Below are positions 53,422 to 61,800 of a stretch of DNA of 64,000 bases, piece after piece. This DNA comes from GWE2-42-39 sp963662895 (GTDB taxonomy: Bacteria > Bacteroidota > Bacteroidia > Bacteroidales > Prolixibacteraceae): contig OY759982.1 in NCBI GenBank assembly GCA_963662895.1, positions 992,001 to 1,056,000 on the forward strand. The letters run 5' to 3'. Position 1 is the first letter of the stretch; each line of letters starts with the position of its first letter. Both the position numbers and the translations under genes were made by a program. Below the pieces are notes generated by a model. That model was given only the letters and a program-made list of their open reading frames with translations. It did no database searches and was not told the DNA's origin.

Positions 53422-54612
53422 ATGAAACATCAATATCGATCCTTATCCCTTCTGTGCCTGATGTTTTTAACCATCGGGGCCATGTTCTGCATGAACGATA
53501 TTTTATTGCCGTCGGTAGTTGAGCATTTCCGGCTGAATTACCTTCAGGCCACCATGATCCAGTTTTCGTTTTATATTACGTATGTGATCTGGCCCCTTCC
53601 AATTGCACTGATGATCCACAAATATGGTTATAAGATGAGTCTGGTTGTGGCCTTGTTGTTATGCGCAGCGGGGTGTGCTTTGGTTGTACCTGCCAGAATG
53701 CTGAATTCTTATGCAGTAGTGCTTTTTGCTGTATTCACTTTATCTTCCGGTATTACCGTGGTAAATGTGGCTGCCAATCCGTTTGTGGCTTTACTTGGCG
53801 ATCCTGAAAGTGCTCCTGCGAGAATGAATTTTGTTCAGATGTTTTCCAGAATCGGGTATGCCGTCACTCCGGTAGTTGCCACAGCCCTGATATACAGCAG
53901 TACAGACGATATACGGTTCCAGGTGCCTTATGCCCTGTTATCGATACTGATCGTGTTTACAGGCATCCTGATCTTTTTTTCCGGAATGCCGGATATGAAA
54001 GGAGAGAAAAACGATGTTTTTTCTGTACGCGGGATTTTTCGTGAAACCCGTCGGTACCCGCATTTGTTTTTCGGCGTGATTGCCATGTTCTTTTATGTGG
54101 GTGCTGAAGCCGGTACTGCAGGTTTCTTTATTCCTTACCTGCAACATTTGGGATTTACCCCCAAAGAGGCTTCCGGTTATCTTACCCTTTATTATGTGCT
54201 TGCATCCGTGATGGGTCTTTCTGCTGTTTTTATACTTCGTTATATAAAGGCCTATTTGCTTGTAGGTATCTATGGCATTGCTATGATTATTATTTACGGT
54301 ATTCTTATTTTTCTGAATACCGGCTACAATGAATATTTTCTCGCTGGACTGGGCTTATTCCTCGGAATTATGTTCCCTACTCTTTTCAGTTTAGCAATAG
54401 AAGATGTAGGAAGCTTTTCCGGCAGGGCTTCGGCGTTGCTCAATTTTGCTATTGTCGGTGGAGGATTTTTTCCACCCATACAAGGGACGATAACCGACAA
54501 ACATGGCGTATGCCTGTCTTTTATAGTGCCGTGTTTTTGTTTCCTGATGGTCACAGTTTATGCCTTCTTTTTTACAAAAGCACCACTTGCGCGCAGAGCC
54601 GGGATGAGTTAA
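53422..54612 (+). CDS. MFS sugar transporter (FucP-like)
   Basis: The 396-residue protein has about twelve membrane segments. It begins LSLLCLMFLTIGAMFCMNDI followed by HFRLNYLQATMIQFSFYITY, the usual start of the FucP group of proton-sugar symporters. The block ITVVNVAANPFVALLGDPES, also typical of that group, is present. It lies 11 nt after the isomerase gene and should carry the free sugar from periplasm to cytoplasm, where the isomerase and kinase act. Confidence 0.9.
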   Translation: MKHQYRSLSLLCLMFLTIGAMFCMNDILLPSVVEHFRLNYLQATMIQFSFYITYVIWPLPIALMIHKYGYKMSLVVALLLCAAGCALVVPARMLNSYAVVLFAVFTLSSGITVVNVAANPFVALLGDPESAPARMNFVQMFSRIGYAVTPVVATALIYSSTDDIRFQVPYALLSILIVFTGILIFFSGMPDMKGEKNDVFSVRGIFRETRRYPHLFFGVIAMFFYVGAEAGTAGFFIPYLQHLGFTPKEASGYLTLYYVLASVMGLSAVFILRYIKAYLLVGIYGIAMIIIYGILIFLNTGYNEYFLAGLGLFLGIMFPTLFSLAIEDVGSFSGRASALLNFAIVGGGFFPPIQGTITDKHGVCLSFIVPCFCFLMVTVYAFFFTKAPLARRAGMS

Positions 54613-54636
54613 AATAAAAAATTTAATAGAAAAAAT

Positions 54637-55341
54637 ATGTATAAAGGATTAAAAGTAGAACCGCCGTTTTTCGAGATAGGCCCGAAGGCGTTCATGTACG
54701 GGGAACGGATGTTAAAGCTGGCCAAAGCAACCGATAAAGCGTCGGCTAAATACGATGTACGGATTATCCTGACCCCGCAATATACCGATATTCAGATGCT
54801 GGCACAGGCCACGGAGCACCTGCTCATTTTTGCCCAGCACATGGATCCTCTGCCCATTGGAAGAGGCCTTGGTTCTGTACTTCCCGAGGCGGTAAAGGCT
54901 GCCGGAGCAGTAGGGGTGATGCTCAACCATGCTGAAAAGCCCATGACAGTTGGCGATCTGCATAAGGCCATCAAACGGGCCGATGAAGTAGGGCTGGTGT
55001 CGATTGTCTGTGCCGATTCGATGGAAGAAGCAGCAGCGATTGCCCATTTTTCGCCCAACATCATTGTTGCAGAACCGACAGAGTTGATTGGTACGGGCCA
55101 GACCAGCGATGAGCAGTATGTACAGGCGACGACCTTGGCAATAAAAAAGGTTAACCCGGAAATACAGGTGTTGCCGGCAGCCGGAATAAAAAACGGGGCC
55201 GACGTGTATAAGATGATTAAAGCAGGAGCCGAAGCAACCGGAACTACCAGTGGAATAATGAAAGCAGAGGACCCGGAAGCGATGATGGAAGAAATGATCC
55301 GTGCCGTACGCATGGCATGGGATGAAGTACACGGAAAATAA
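54637..55341 (+). CDS. Archaeal-type triose-phosphate isomerase homologue with altered active site
   Basis: The 234-residue TIM barrel resembles the short archaeal TIM branch: RIILTPQYTDIQMLAQATEH, VLPEAVKAAGAVGVMLNHAE, IIVAEPTELIGTGQTSDEQY and VLPAAGIKNGADVYKMIKAG. The electrophile His 98 (LNHAE), base Glu 146 (AEPTEL) and a Lys 17 are kept, but the Asn of the usual NxK motif is replaced (IGPK). Bacteria normally use a longer TpiA, so a dedicated isomerase for a triose- or tetrose-phosphate product of the aldolase is likely. Plain TIM activity is possible. Confidence 0.8.
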   Translation: MYKGLKVEPPFFEIGPKAFMYGERMLKLAKATDKASAKYDVRIILTPQYTDIQMLAQATEHLLIFAQHMDPLPIGRGLGSVLPEAVKAAGAVGVMLNHAEKPMTVGDLHKAIKRADEVGLVSIVCADSMEEAAAIAHFSPNIIVAEPTELIGTGQTSDEQYVQATTLAIKKVNPEIQVLPAAGIKNGADVYKMIKAGAEATGTTSGIMKAEDPEAMMEEMIRAVRMAWDEVHGK

Positions 55342-55392
55342 ATTGAAAACAAACAGATATTATAAACTAAATTTTAACAGGAGAATTTAACG

Positions 55393-55893
55393 ATGAAAAT
55401 TTACAGAGATTCGATTGAACTTCAATCAAAAGATCACAGACCTGATTTTCACAATATAACAGATGGAGTAAAGAAAATACTGGAAACATCAGGAGTAAAG
55501 AACGGGATATGCGTGGTTTATTCGAACCATACAACATGCTCGGTGATGACGCAGGAATGTTCACATGACCTCAATTACTTTGGACGTGAATACCTGCAAC
55601 AGGATTTGAACAATATTATGGAAAAGCTGGTACCCACCTGCCGTTACGAGGGCCAGTACCTCCACCCCGGACCGAAGCATATTGATTTTGCACTGACTTT
55701 CCCGGATGAGGAACCAAAAGGGAGCCTGAATACAGATGCACACTTGCGTTCAGTATTTTTTGGACGTTCGGAGACCATTGTTATTGTTGATGGGAAATTG
55801 GATTTAGGCGATTTTGGCTTTATTTATTTTATCGACTGGGACCAGATACGCGAACGGAAAAGAGTTTGCCAGGTTCAGATAATCGGTGAATAA
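55393..55893 (+). CDS. YjbQ-family protein (UPF0047, secondary thiamine-phosphate-synthase-like)
   Basis: The 166-residue protein has the family pattern SIELQSKDHRPDFHNITDGV, ICVVYSNHTTCSVMTQECSH, HPGPKHIDFALTFPDEEPKG and LDLGDFGFIYFIDWDQIRER. Conserved His residues in NHTT and TDAHLRSVFFG-like stretches are kept. E. coli YjbQ has weak thiamine-phosphate synthase activity; the true role is unsettled. Genes of this family ending sugar-kinase/isomerase operons of Bacteroidota may have a role in sugar-phosphate metabolism (inference). Confidence 0.8.
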   Translation: MKIYRDSIELQSKDHRPDFHNITDGVKKILETSGVKNGICVVYSNHTTCSVMTQECSHDLNYFGREYLQQDLNNIMEKLVPTCRYEGQYLHPGPKHIDFALTFPDEEPKGSLNTDAHLRSVFFGRSETIVIVDGKLDLGDFGFIYFIDWDQIRERKRVCQVQIIGE

Positions 55894-56119
55894 TGAATAT
55901 TGAGGCTGTTCAAAAACTTTCAAATGATTTCCATGTATCCGAAGTCAGTGTGACCATCCTCAATTCCGACGGGCCGGAAGTAGAAAGCAGCGCAGTAGTA
56001 TTACAGGTTGGTGGCAGTACACAGCCACCGCTGTTAATGAATCGCTGGAAGGGGACAAGATTATTGTCCGGGCTTCAGACCTGTCGGGTAATCTCACCAA
56101 AAAAGGCCAGAAGATTTAA
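55893..56119 (+). pseudogene. Frame-shifted C-terminal fragment of an Ig-like-domain protein
   Basis: The first frame (ATG at 55893, overlapping the YjbQ stop) encodes FHVSEVSVTILNSDGPEVES, then SAVVLQVGG. From about 56015 the sense continues in another frame as YTATAVNESLEGDKIIVRAS, DLSGNLTKKGQKI and a stop at 56117-56119. Joined, the two halves give the familiar end of small Ig-like cell-surface domains. The start of the protein is missing. The fragment touches the transposase remnant on the other strand. Confidence 0.6.
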
Positions 56120-56652
56120 ACTTTAAACTGACTGAAGAAGAAGGTAAAGATGTTCTTTACCTGGTTAATCGTCTTGATAAAGGTGCCCAACTGACTGTAA
56201 AACAAATCCAGGCGCTTATCCCCTTTGGTGACATTTATCGTGAAATATGTCTTCCTGGCTTTTTTACTGTAATCCGTATAACTTAGTCCTTCCACCTCTT
56301 CTTTTAAGTGTCCCGGCAACCGGTAGGCTTCTTTGATGCAATCCCATAAAAGCGAATTATTGGTCGGATAATGGATGTTGCTTTCTACCACTGTACTGTC
56401 CTGACGTACCTTCTCCAAATCCTCCAATCCTTCGCTTATGGCTATTTTATTCAACTCATACAAAACCTTCTGCAGGTTTTCTGACTTGATCCGGGAGATG
56501 TATTTCTGATACATTTGGAAACTATACGGACGATGCTCATCGATCTTGATAAACATTGCACAAATCCGTGAGTCAATCTGATGGTATTCCAACTCCCGGT
56601 ATTCCACCCCTTTCAACTCTTTAACCATCCGGTATCCCTGTTTTATCAACAA
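56116..56652 (-). pseudogene. Truncated DDE transposase (IS1182/ISNCY-like)
   Basis: The minus-strand frame of 178 residues contains YQKYISRIKSENLQKVLYEL and QDSTVVESNIHYPTNNSLLW, the region around the first catalytic Asp (DSTV) of IS1182/ISNCY-like transposases. The later DDE residues are missing because the frame stops after ITINQVKNIFTFFFSQFKV-like sequence, so about half of the enzyme is gone. Just upstream of it (56660-56678) TAGTTTATAGACAGACCC resembles an IS end. It is the only transposase sequence in the window. Confidence 0.75.
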
Positions 56653-56802
56653 TTTGTAGTTTATAGACAGACCCTAACTATAAATCATTAATATTATCGC
56701 AAATATAAACTACAGCCAATTTGAATAATATGTGTGTGCGTTTAAAGAAATTAGGAAGACAGAGGCTCATATTATTTCAATAAAAACAAAAATATTTCTT
56801 CA

Positions 56803-56810
56803 TATATTTG
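56803..56810 (+). promoter_or_regulatory. Bacteroidota -7 box (TATATTTG) ahead of the PUL 3 sigma gene
   Basis: TATATTTG fits TAnnTTTG exactly and lies 17 nt before the ATG at 56828. A -33 TTTG is not obvious. The box supports 56828, and not the more upstream ATG at 56732, as the start of the sigma factor. Confidence 0.45.
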
Positions 56811-56827
56811 ACGTCTCATTTATTTTA

Positions 56828-57394
56828 ATGCTGGACGAAAATTATCTCATATCAGGTTTGAATAACAAGAATAAAATCGTATTCGATTTTGTTTTTAGTT
56901 ATTATTATTCAGGTCTTTGCGCTTATGCAAGAAGATGGGTAAATGATCTGGATACCGCAGAGGACATTGTCCAGGATTTTTTTGTTCATTTATGGATTAA
57001 CAGTTCAAAACTGGAAATCACATCATCATTAAAATCATATTTCTTCACTTCTGTTAGAAACAAGGCTGTTAATCACTTAAAACATTTAAAAATAAAGGAA
57101 AGGTACGGTACACAAACACAGGCTACAGTCAAACCTGAAAAGTATATTGCCTGGGAATTTACAGAACCTGAATTAGTAGAGCTTATCGGGAAAGGAATGC
57201 AGAAACTGCCACCCCGCTGTCGGGAGATTTTCACTCTAAGCCGTTTTGAAGGAAAGGATAACGGGAAAATTGCTGAAATGTTGGGCATTTCAAAAAGAAC
57301 TGTGGAGCTCCAGATTAGTAATGCATTAAAAATATTGAGGTTTGAACTTAAAGATTATCTTCCTTCTATTATACTTGTATGGTTGTTAAAATAG
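56828..57394 (+). CDS. ECF-type RNA polymerase sigma factor (PUL 3)
   Basis: From the ATG at 56828 the protein has 188 residues, the usual size; starting at 56732 would add 32 residues without domain match. Region 2 appears as YARRWVNDLDTAEDIVQDFF and SYFFTSVRNKAVNHLKHLK, region 4 as KLPPRCREIFTLSRFEGKDN and KIAEMLGISKRTVELQISNA. It pairs with the FecR protein at 57643. The gap between the two genes (248 nt) contains a hairpin. Confidence 0.92.
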   Translation: MLDENYLISGLNNKNKIVFDFVFSYYYSGLCAYARRWVNDLDTAEDIVQDFFVHLWINSSKLEITSSLKSYFFTSVRNKAVNHLKHLKIKERYGTQTQATVKPEKYIAWEFTEPELVELIGKGMQKLPPRCREIFTLSRFEGKDNGKIAEMLGISKRTVELQISNALKILRFELKDYLPSIILVWLLK

Positions 57395-57477
57395 TCTGAT
57401 CAATTCTACTTTAACAGATTCTTTGAAAATCGAAAAATCCATCCGTTTTACCCTAAACCCTGAGGGGAACCGGATAG

Positions 57478-57525
57478 ATTTTTCTGATTTCTCCCCTTGG
57501 GGCCGGGGTAAAAAATCAGAAAAAT
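57478..57525 (+). promoter_or_regulatory. Hairpin between sigma factor and FecR genes (PUL 3)
   Basis: ATTTTTCTGATTT (57478-57490) is the reverse complement of 57513-57525; the loop carries its own CCCC/GGGG pairing. It lies 83 nt after the sigma-factor stop and about 118 nt before the FecR start. A T-run precedes and an A-run follows, so termination in either direction or an RNA-processing role is possible. The 81-codon frame over this region is unlikely to be a gene. Confidence 0.5.
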
Positions 57526-57642
57526 TGGCCTTCTTTCTAAATCTGTTAAAGGAGAATCAATTTTTTTTCATTTGTGTATATGTGTTTATCATCGTTGAGT
57601 TGTCTTTGAAAATAAGGAATAGAAATTCTTTAAACATCAGAG

Positions 57643-58698
57643 ATGAAAAATCAGTACGATTACGATAAACTATTAGCCTCCTATTTCTCAGGAAACCTTC
57701 CCAATCAGGAGAAAGAAGCAATTGAACAGTGGAGAGACTCTTGTGGTGAAAACCGGACTATTTTTAATAATGCAGAAAAGGTATGGCGTTCTCTGGAACT
57801 ACTTCAGGAGATGAAAAGGTACAATGCAGTTCATGCCCTTGCAGACATCAATTTGAAGACAAAACAAATTTCAGGGAATATACACAAAGGACTTCTATTC
57901 TACTGGCAGCGTATTGCTGCAATTTTATTACTCCCATTGCTGATAATTGGTGGTATTTACTTCCTGATAGACAAAAATGCCTTAAATAGTATTGTTGTCT
58001 GGCAAACCATTACTACTCCTCCGGGAGTAAAGTCTCAGGTACAACTTCCTGATGGTACAAAAGTTTGGTTGAATTCTGAATCCAGCCTCCGGTATCCTTC
58101 CTCTTTTTCCTCTTACAACAGAGATGTTGAGTTAAAGGGAGAAGCTTATTTTGAAGTTGTAAAAGATGATAAGCATCCCTTTTTTGTTGATTTGGGACGA
58201 ATTGAAGTTGAAGTAGTTGGAACTGAATTCAATGTTATCAATTATGGGCAGGAAAAGCAAACTGAAGTTGTTCTTGCTTCCGGGAAAGTAAAACTTTTGG
58301 AAAAACAAAAAGATCAGAGGTTGTTAATAACAGAAATGGTTCCCGGACAACGTGTCGTTTATTTGAAAACGAGAAATAAATTTTCCATAAGTCAGATTGA
58401 TCCTGAGAAATATATTTCATGGACTAACGGGCAATTAATCTTTAAGGACGATCCGATGGATGAAGTAGTTCGAAGATTGGACCGTTGGTTTAATGTTATT
58501 ATTGAAATTGAAGATTCGGAAATAGCTCAGTATATATATACTGCAACTTTCAGGGATGAAACCATTGAACAGGTTCTTAACTTATTAGCAAGAACTTCAC
58601 CGATTAAATATGACATAATTCCAGGCAAACGTTTAAGTGACGGAAGTTTTGAAACGCAAAGAATTATTCTGAAAAAAACAAATAAGAAATGCCTATGA
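57643..58698 (+). CDS. FecR-family anti-sigma factor (PUL 3)
   Basis: The 351-residue protein has its membrane segment at about 89-110 (IAAILLLPLLIIGGIYFLI), the periplasmic FecR blocks SQVQLPDGTKVWLNSESSLR and DVELKGEAYFEVVKDDKHPF, and a DUF4974-like C-terminus (LIFKDDPMDEVVRRLDRWFN). It would couple the sigma factor encoded at 56828 to the SusC encoded at 58817. Codon use is noticeably A/T-rich, like the upstream sigma gene and the first part of the SusC gene. Confidence 0.93.
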   Translation: MKNQYDYDKLLASYFSGNLPNQEKEAIEQWRDSCGENRTIFNNAEKVWRSLELLQEMKRYNAVHALADINLKTKQISGNIHKGLLFYWQRIAAILLLPLLIIGGIYFLIDKNALNSIVVWQTITTPPGVKSQVQLPDGTKVWLNSESSLRYPSSFSSYNRDVELKGEAYFEVVKDDKHPFFVDLGRIEVEVVGTEFNVINYGQEKQTEVVLASGKVKLLEKQKDQRLLITEMVPGQRVVYLKTRNKFSISQIDPEKYISWTNGQLIFKDDPMDEVVRRLDRWFNVIIEIEDSEIAQYIYTATFRDETIEQVLNLLARTSPIKYDIIPGKRLSDGSFETQRIILKKTNKKCL

Positions 58699-58718
58699 TT
58701 TGAAACTGGACTAAAAAA

Positions 58719-58777
58719 GAAAGGGGAAATATTGGCCTATTTCCTCCTTTCAAAAATTTAAAGCCCCGTTAGCGGGG
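58719..58777 (+). promoter_or_regulatory. Two hairpins in the FecR-SusC leader (PUL 3)
   Basis: GAAAGGGGAAATA (58719-58731) pairs with TATTTCCTCCTTTC (58738-58751) with one bulged base. CCCCG (58764-58768) pairs with CGGGG (58773-58777) around TTAG. The pair occupies the same position as the hairpins at 1231-1303 and 37505-37535. The second hairpin sits 40 nt before the SusC start, close enough to influence translation as well. Confidence 0.5.
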
Positions 58778-58816
58778 ATTAATGAATTGATTTGTTATAC
58801 AAAACATTACAAACTT

Positions 58817-61800
58817 ATGAAAAAAAAACAATTATTAATTGTTTCCAGGCTATTATCAATAATCTGGAAATCGAAATTATTCTTAACAATGAGGCTGATA
58901 ATGATTGTGTCGTTACTGACAGTATTACAAAGTTTTGCAGTATCCTATGCTCAAAACAGTAAGCTTAATCTAAAAATGGGAAATGCTGCTATCAGGGAGG
59001 TGCTGAGCTCGGTTGAAGAACAAACTAACTTTTTCTTCCTGTATAACAGTAAGCTGGTTGATGTAGAACAAAAAGTTACTATCGATGCTAATAATCAGAA
59101 TATTCGTGATGTCCTTGAACAGATTTTTACAGGTACAGATATTAAATATGAGATATTGGACCGGCAAATACTCCTATCTAACCGGAATACCAGTGGTCAG
59201 CAGGTAAAAAGCATTTCCGGCAAGGTCACCGATTCTTCCGGTGCCCCTTTGCCCGGGGTTACGGTAGTTGTGCAAGGAACGACCCGGGGGATTATTACCG
59301 ATGTCGATGGAAATTATTCGCTTACTAACGTTCCGGGCGATGCCACGTTGGTGTTTTCTTTTGTAGGGATGAAAACGCAGGATGTCCCTGTTATTGGTAA
59401 AACATCCATCAATATTGTCATGGAAGAAGAAACCATCGGGATTGAAGAAGTAGTGGCAATTGGTTATGGTACCCAGAAAAAGGTCAACCTTACCGGGGCC
59501 GTCGACCAGGTAACCGATGAAGTGTTCGAGAACCGTTCGGTATCAAATGTCACACAGGCATTGCAAGGCGTGGTTCCCAACCTGAATATCACCCTGGAAG
59601 ATGGTAAACCAACCCGTTCTTCCAGTTTTAATGTACGTGGAACAACGTCCATCGGCCAGGGAGGAAGTGCGCTGGTACTCATCGATGGCGTTGCCGGCGA
59701 TCCCGCCATGTTAAACCCGAATGACATTGCCAGTGTATCGGTGTTGAAAGATGCCGCCTCTGCTGCCATCTATGGAGCCCGGGGAACCTTTGGGGTAGTA
59801 CTGATTACGACCAGGCAACCGCAAAAAGGAAAGATAACAGTGAACTATACCGGTAATTTTTCTTTCCAGAAACCAGTGGCTGTTCAGGACAATGTTACCG
59901 ATGGTTATGTGTGGGCCGAACGTTTCAGGGAAGCCTATTATGCCTGGAATAATTATTCCAAGCTTCCAAGCAAGATCAATAAAACCCAGAAATATTCCGA
60001 TGCATGGCTGGAAACTTTTAAAGAAAGAAAAGAGCAAGGCATCACCGACGAGGTGGTTGTTGAAGACGACGGCACCTATACCTATTATGGTAATACCGAT
60101 TATTACGATTTGTTGTACAGGGATGTTTCTTTTGCCCAGGATCACAATGTGATCATTTCAGGAGGAAATGAAAAATCTGATTTCTATATTTCAAGCCGTC
60201 TGTATGATTATAATGGACTGTTCCGGTACAACTCCGACGATTATCAAACGGCCAATATCCGGGCAAAGGGATCCTTACAGGTCTATGACTGGTTGAAGGT
60301 GACCAACAATATGGAATTTTCGGATATGACCTATCATAATCCCCTTAATGTAGGCGAAGGTGGTTCTATCTGGAGAAATATTGCAGATGAAGGTCACCCT
60401 TCTTCCGCAATTTTTAATCCCGATGGTTCTTTCTCGATGTCAGCAGCTTATACCGTAGGAGACTTTATTTACGGGAAAAACGGAATCGATACCCATAAAA
60501 AAGTATTGAAAAACACAACCGGTTTTAATGCGAAATTTTTTGATGATAAACTCCGGGTCAACGGTGATTTTTCGTTCCGTAACTACGATAATAATTCAAC
60601 TCAAAAACGGGTACCGGTCCCTTACAGCATCACCGAAGGAGAAACTGTTTGGTTAAGCGAAAAGTACAACGATTATAAAGTATCGACCCGCAATACATTT
60701 TACACGGCGACCAACTTTTATGCTGAATACGAAAATACATTTGCAGACGATCACTATTTTAAGGGAATGGTTGGCTACAACTATGAGACATCCAAATATG
60801 AATCGAGCTATGTTCAACGGAATGGGTTGTTACTGGAAGATGCCGAAAGCCTGAATTTAGCATTGGGAGAATCGACCACTACTTCGGCAGGCTATGAGAA
60901 ATGGAGAATTCTTGGATTATTCTTCCGTATGAATTACTCCTATAAAGACCGTTACTTGATTGAGGTAAACGGTCGTTACGATGGTTCGTCCAAATTTCCT
61001 GAAGACGAACAATACGCTTTTTTTCCATCGGTATCTGCCGGATGGAGACTTTCCGAGGAACCCTTTTGGAAGGTTGACCGGGACATTATTTCGGATGTAA
61101 AAATCCGGGGTTCGTATGGTTCCCTTGGAAACGGGAACGTCGGTTCATACAGTTTCCAGGAACTTTTGGATATCAAGACATCCGGCCGTGTGCTGAATGG
61201 TGCTTTGAATAAATACACCAGTGCCCCAGACCCGATTCCTGAAGGTCTTACCTGGGAAACAGCAACCACTACAGATATTGGGCTTGATTTCAGCATGGTA
61301 AAAGGTAAGCTGCGCTTCACCGGCGATTATTATGTGCGTAAAACAACCGATATGTATACCGTGGGGGTTACTCTTCCTGATGTATTTGGCGCCGACTCAC
61401 CCAAAGGAAACTATGCAGACATGACGACAAAGGGATGGGAAATCGCACTGAACTGGAAAGACAAATTTATCTTGTCAAATCGCCCGTTTAGCTACGAAGT
61501 CCGTGCTACCATGAGCGACTATACTTCAACCATCGACCGGTATAATAATTCGACAAAAAGCCTGGACGATTATTACGAAGGAATGAAGATTGGCGAGATA
61601 TGGGGCTACAAAACCGATGGGCTTTTTCAATCAGAAGATGAAATTTCAGGGTATGTGAATACCATTATTAAATCTTCCTCCAACGGGACCGTTTACCCGG
61701 GAGACCTGAAATTTGTAGACAATAACAATAGCGGGAAAATTGATTATGGGGATGAAACTGTTGATGATCCCGGAGACAAGGTGATTTTGGGAAACTCCAA

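Noticed and set aside
54712..55352. Two long minus-strand frames opposite the triose-phosphate-isomerase homologue (206 and 186 codons)
   Set aside because: The plus-strand gene has full family motifs. The antisense frames have no recognisable domain and arise from its codon pattern.
57423..57668. 81-codon plus-strand frame between sigma factor and FecR
   Set aside because: It runs through a 13-bp inverted repeat, overlaps the FecR start and has a biased low-complexity composition.
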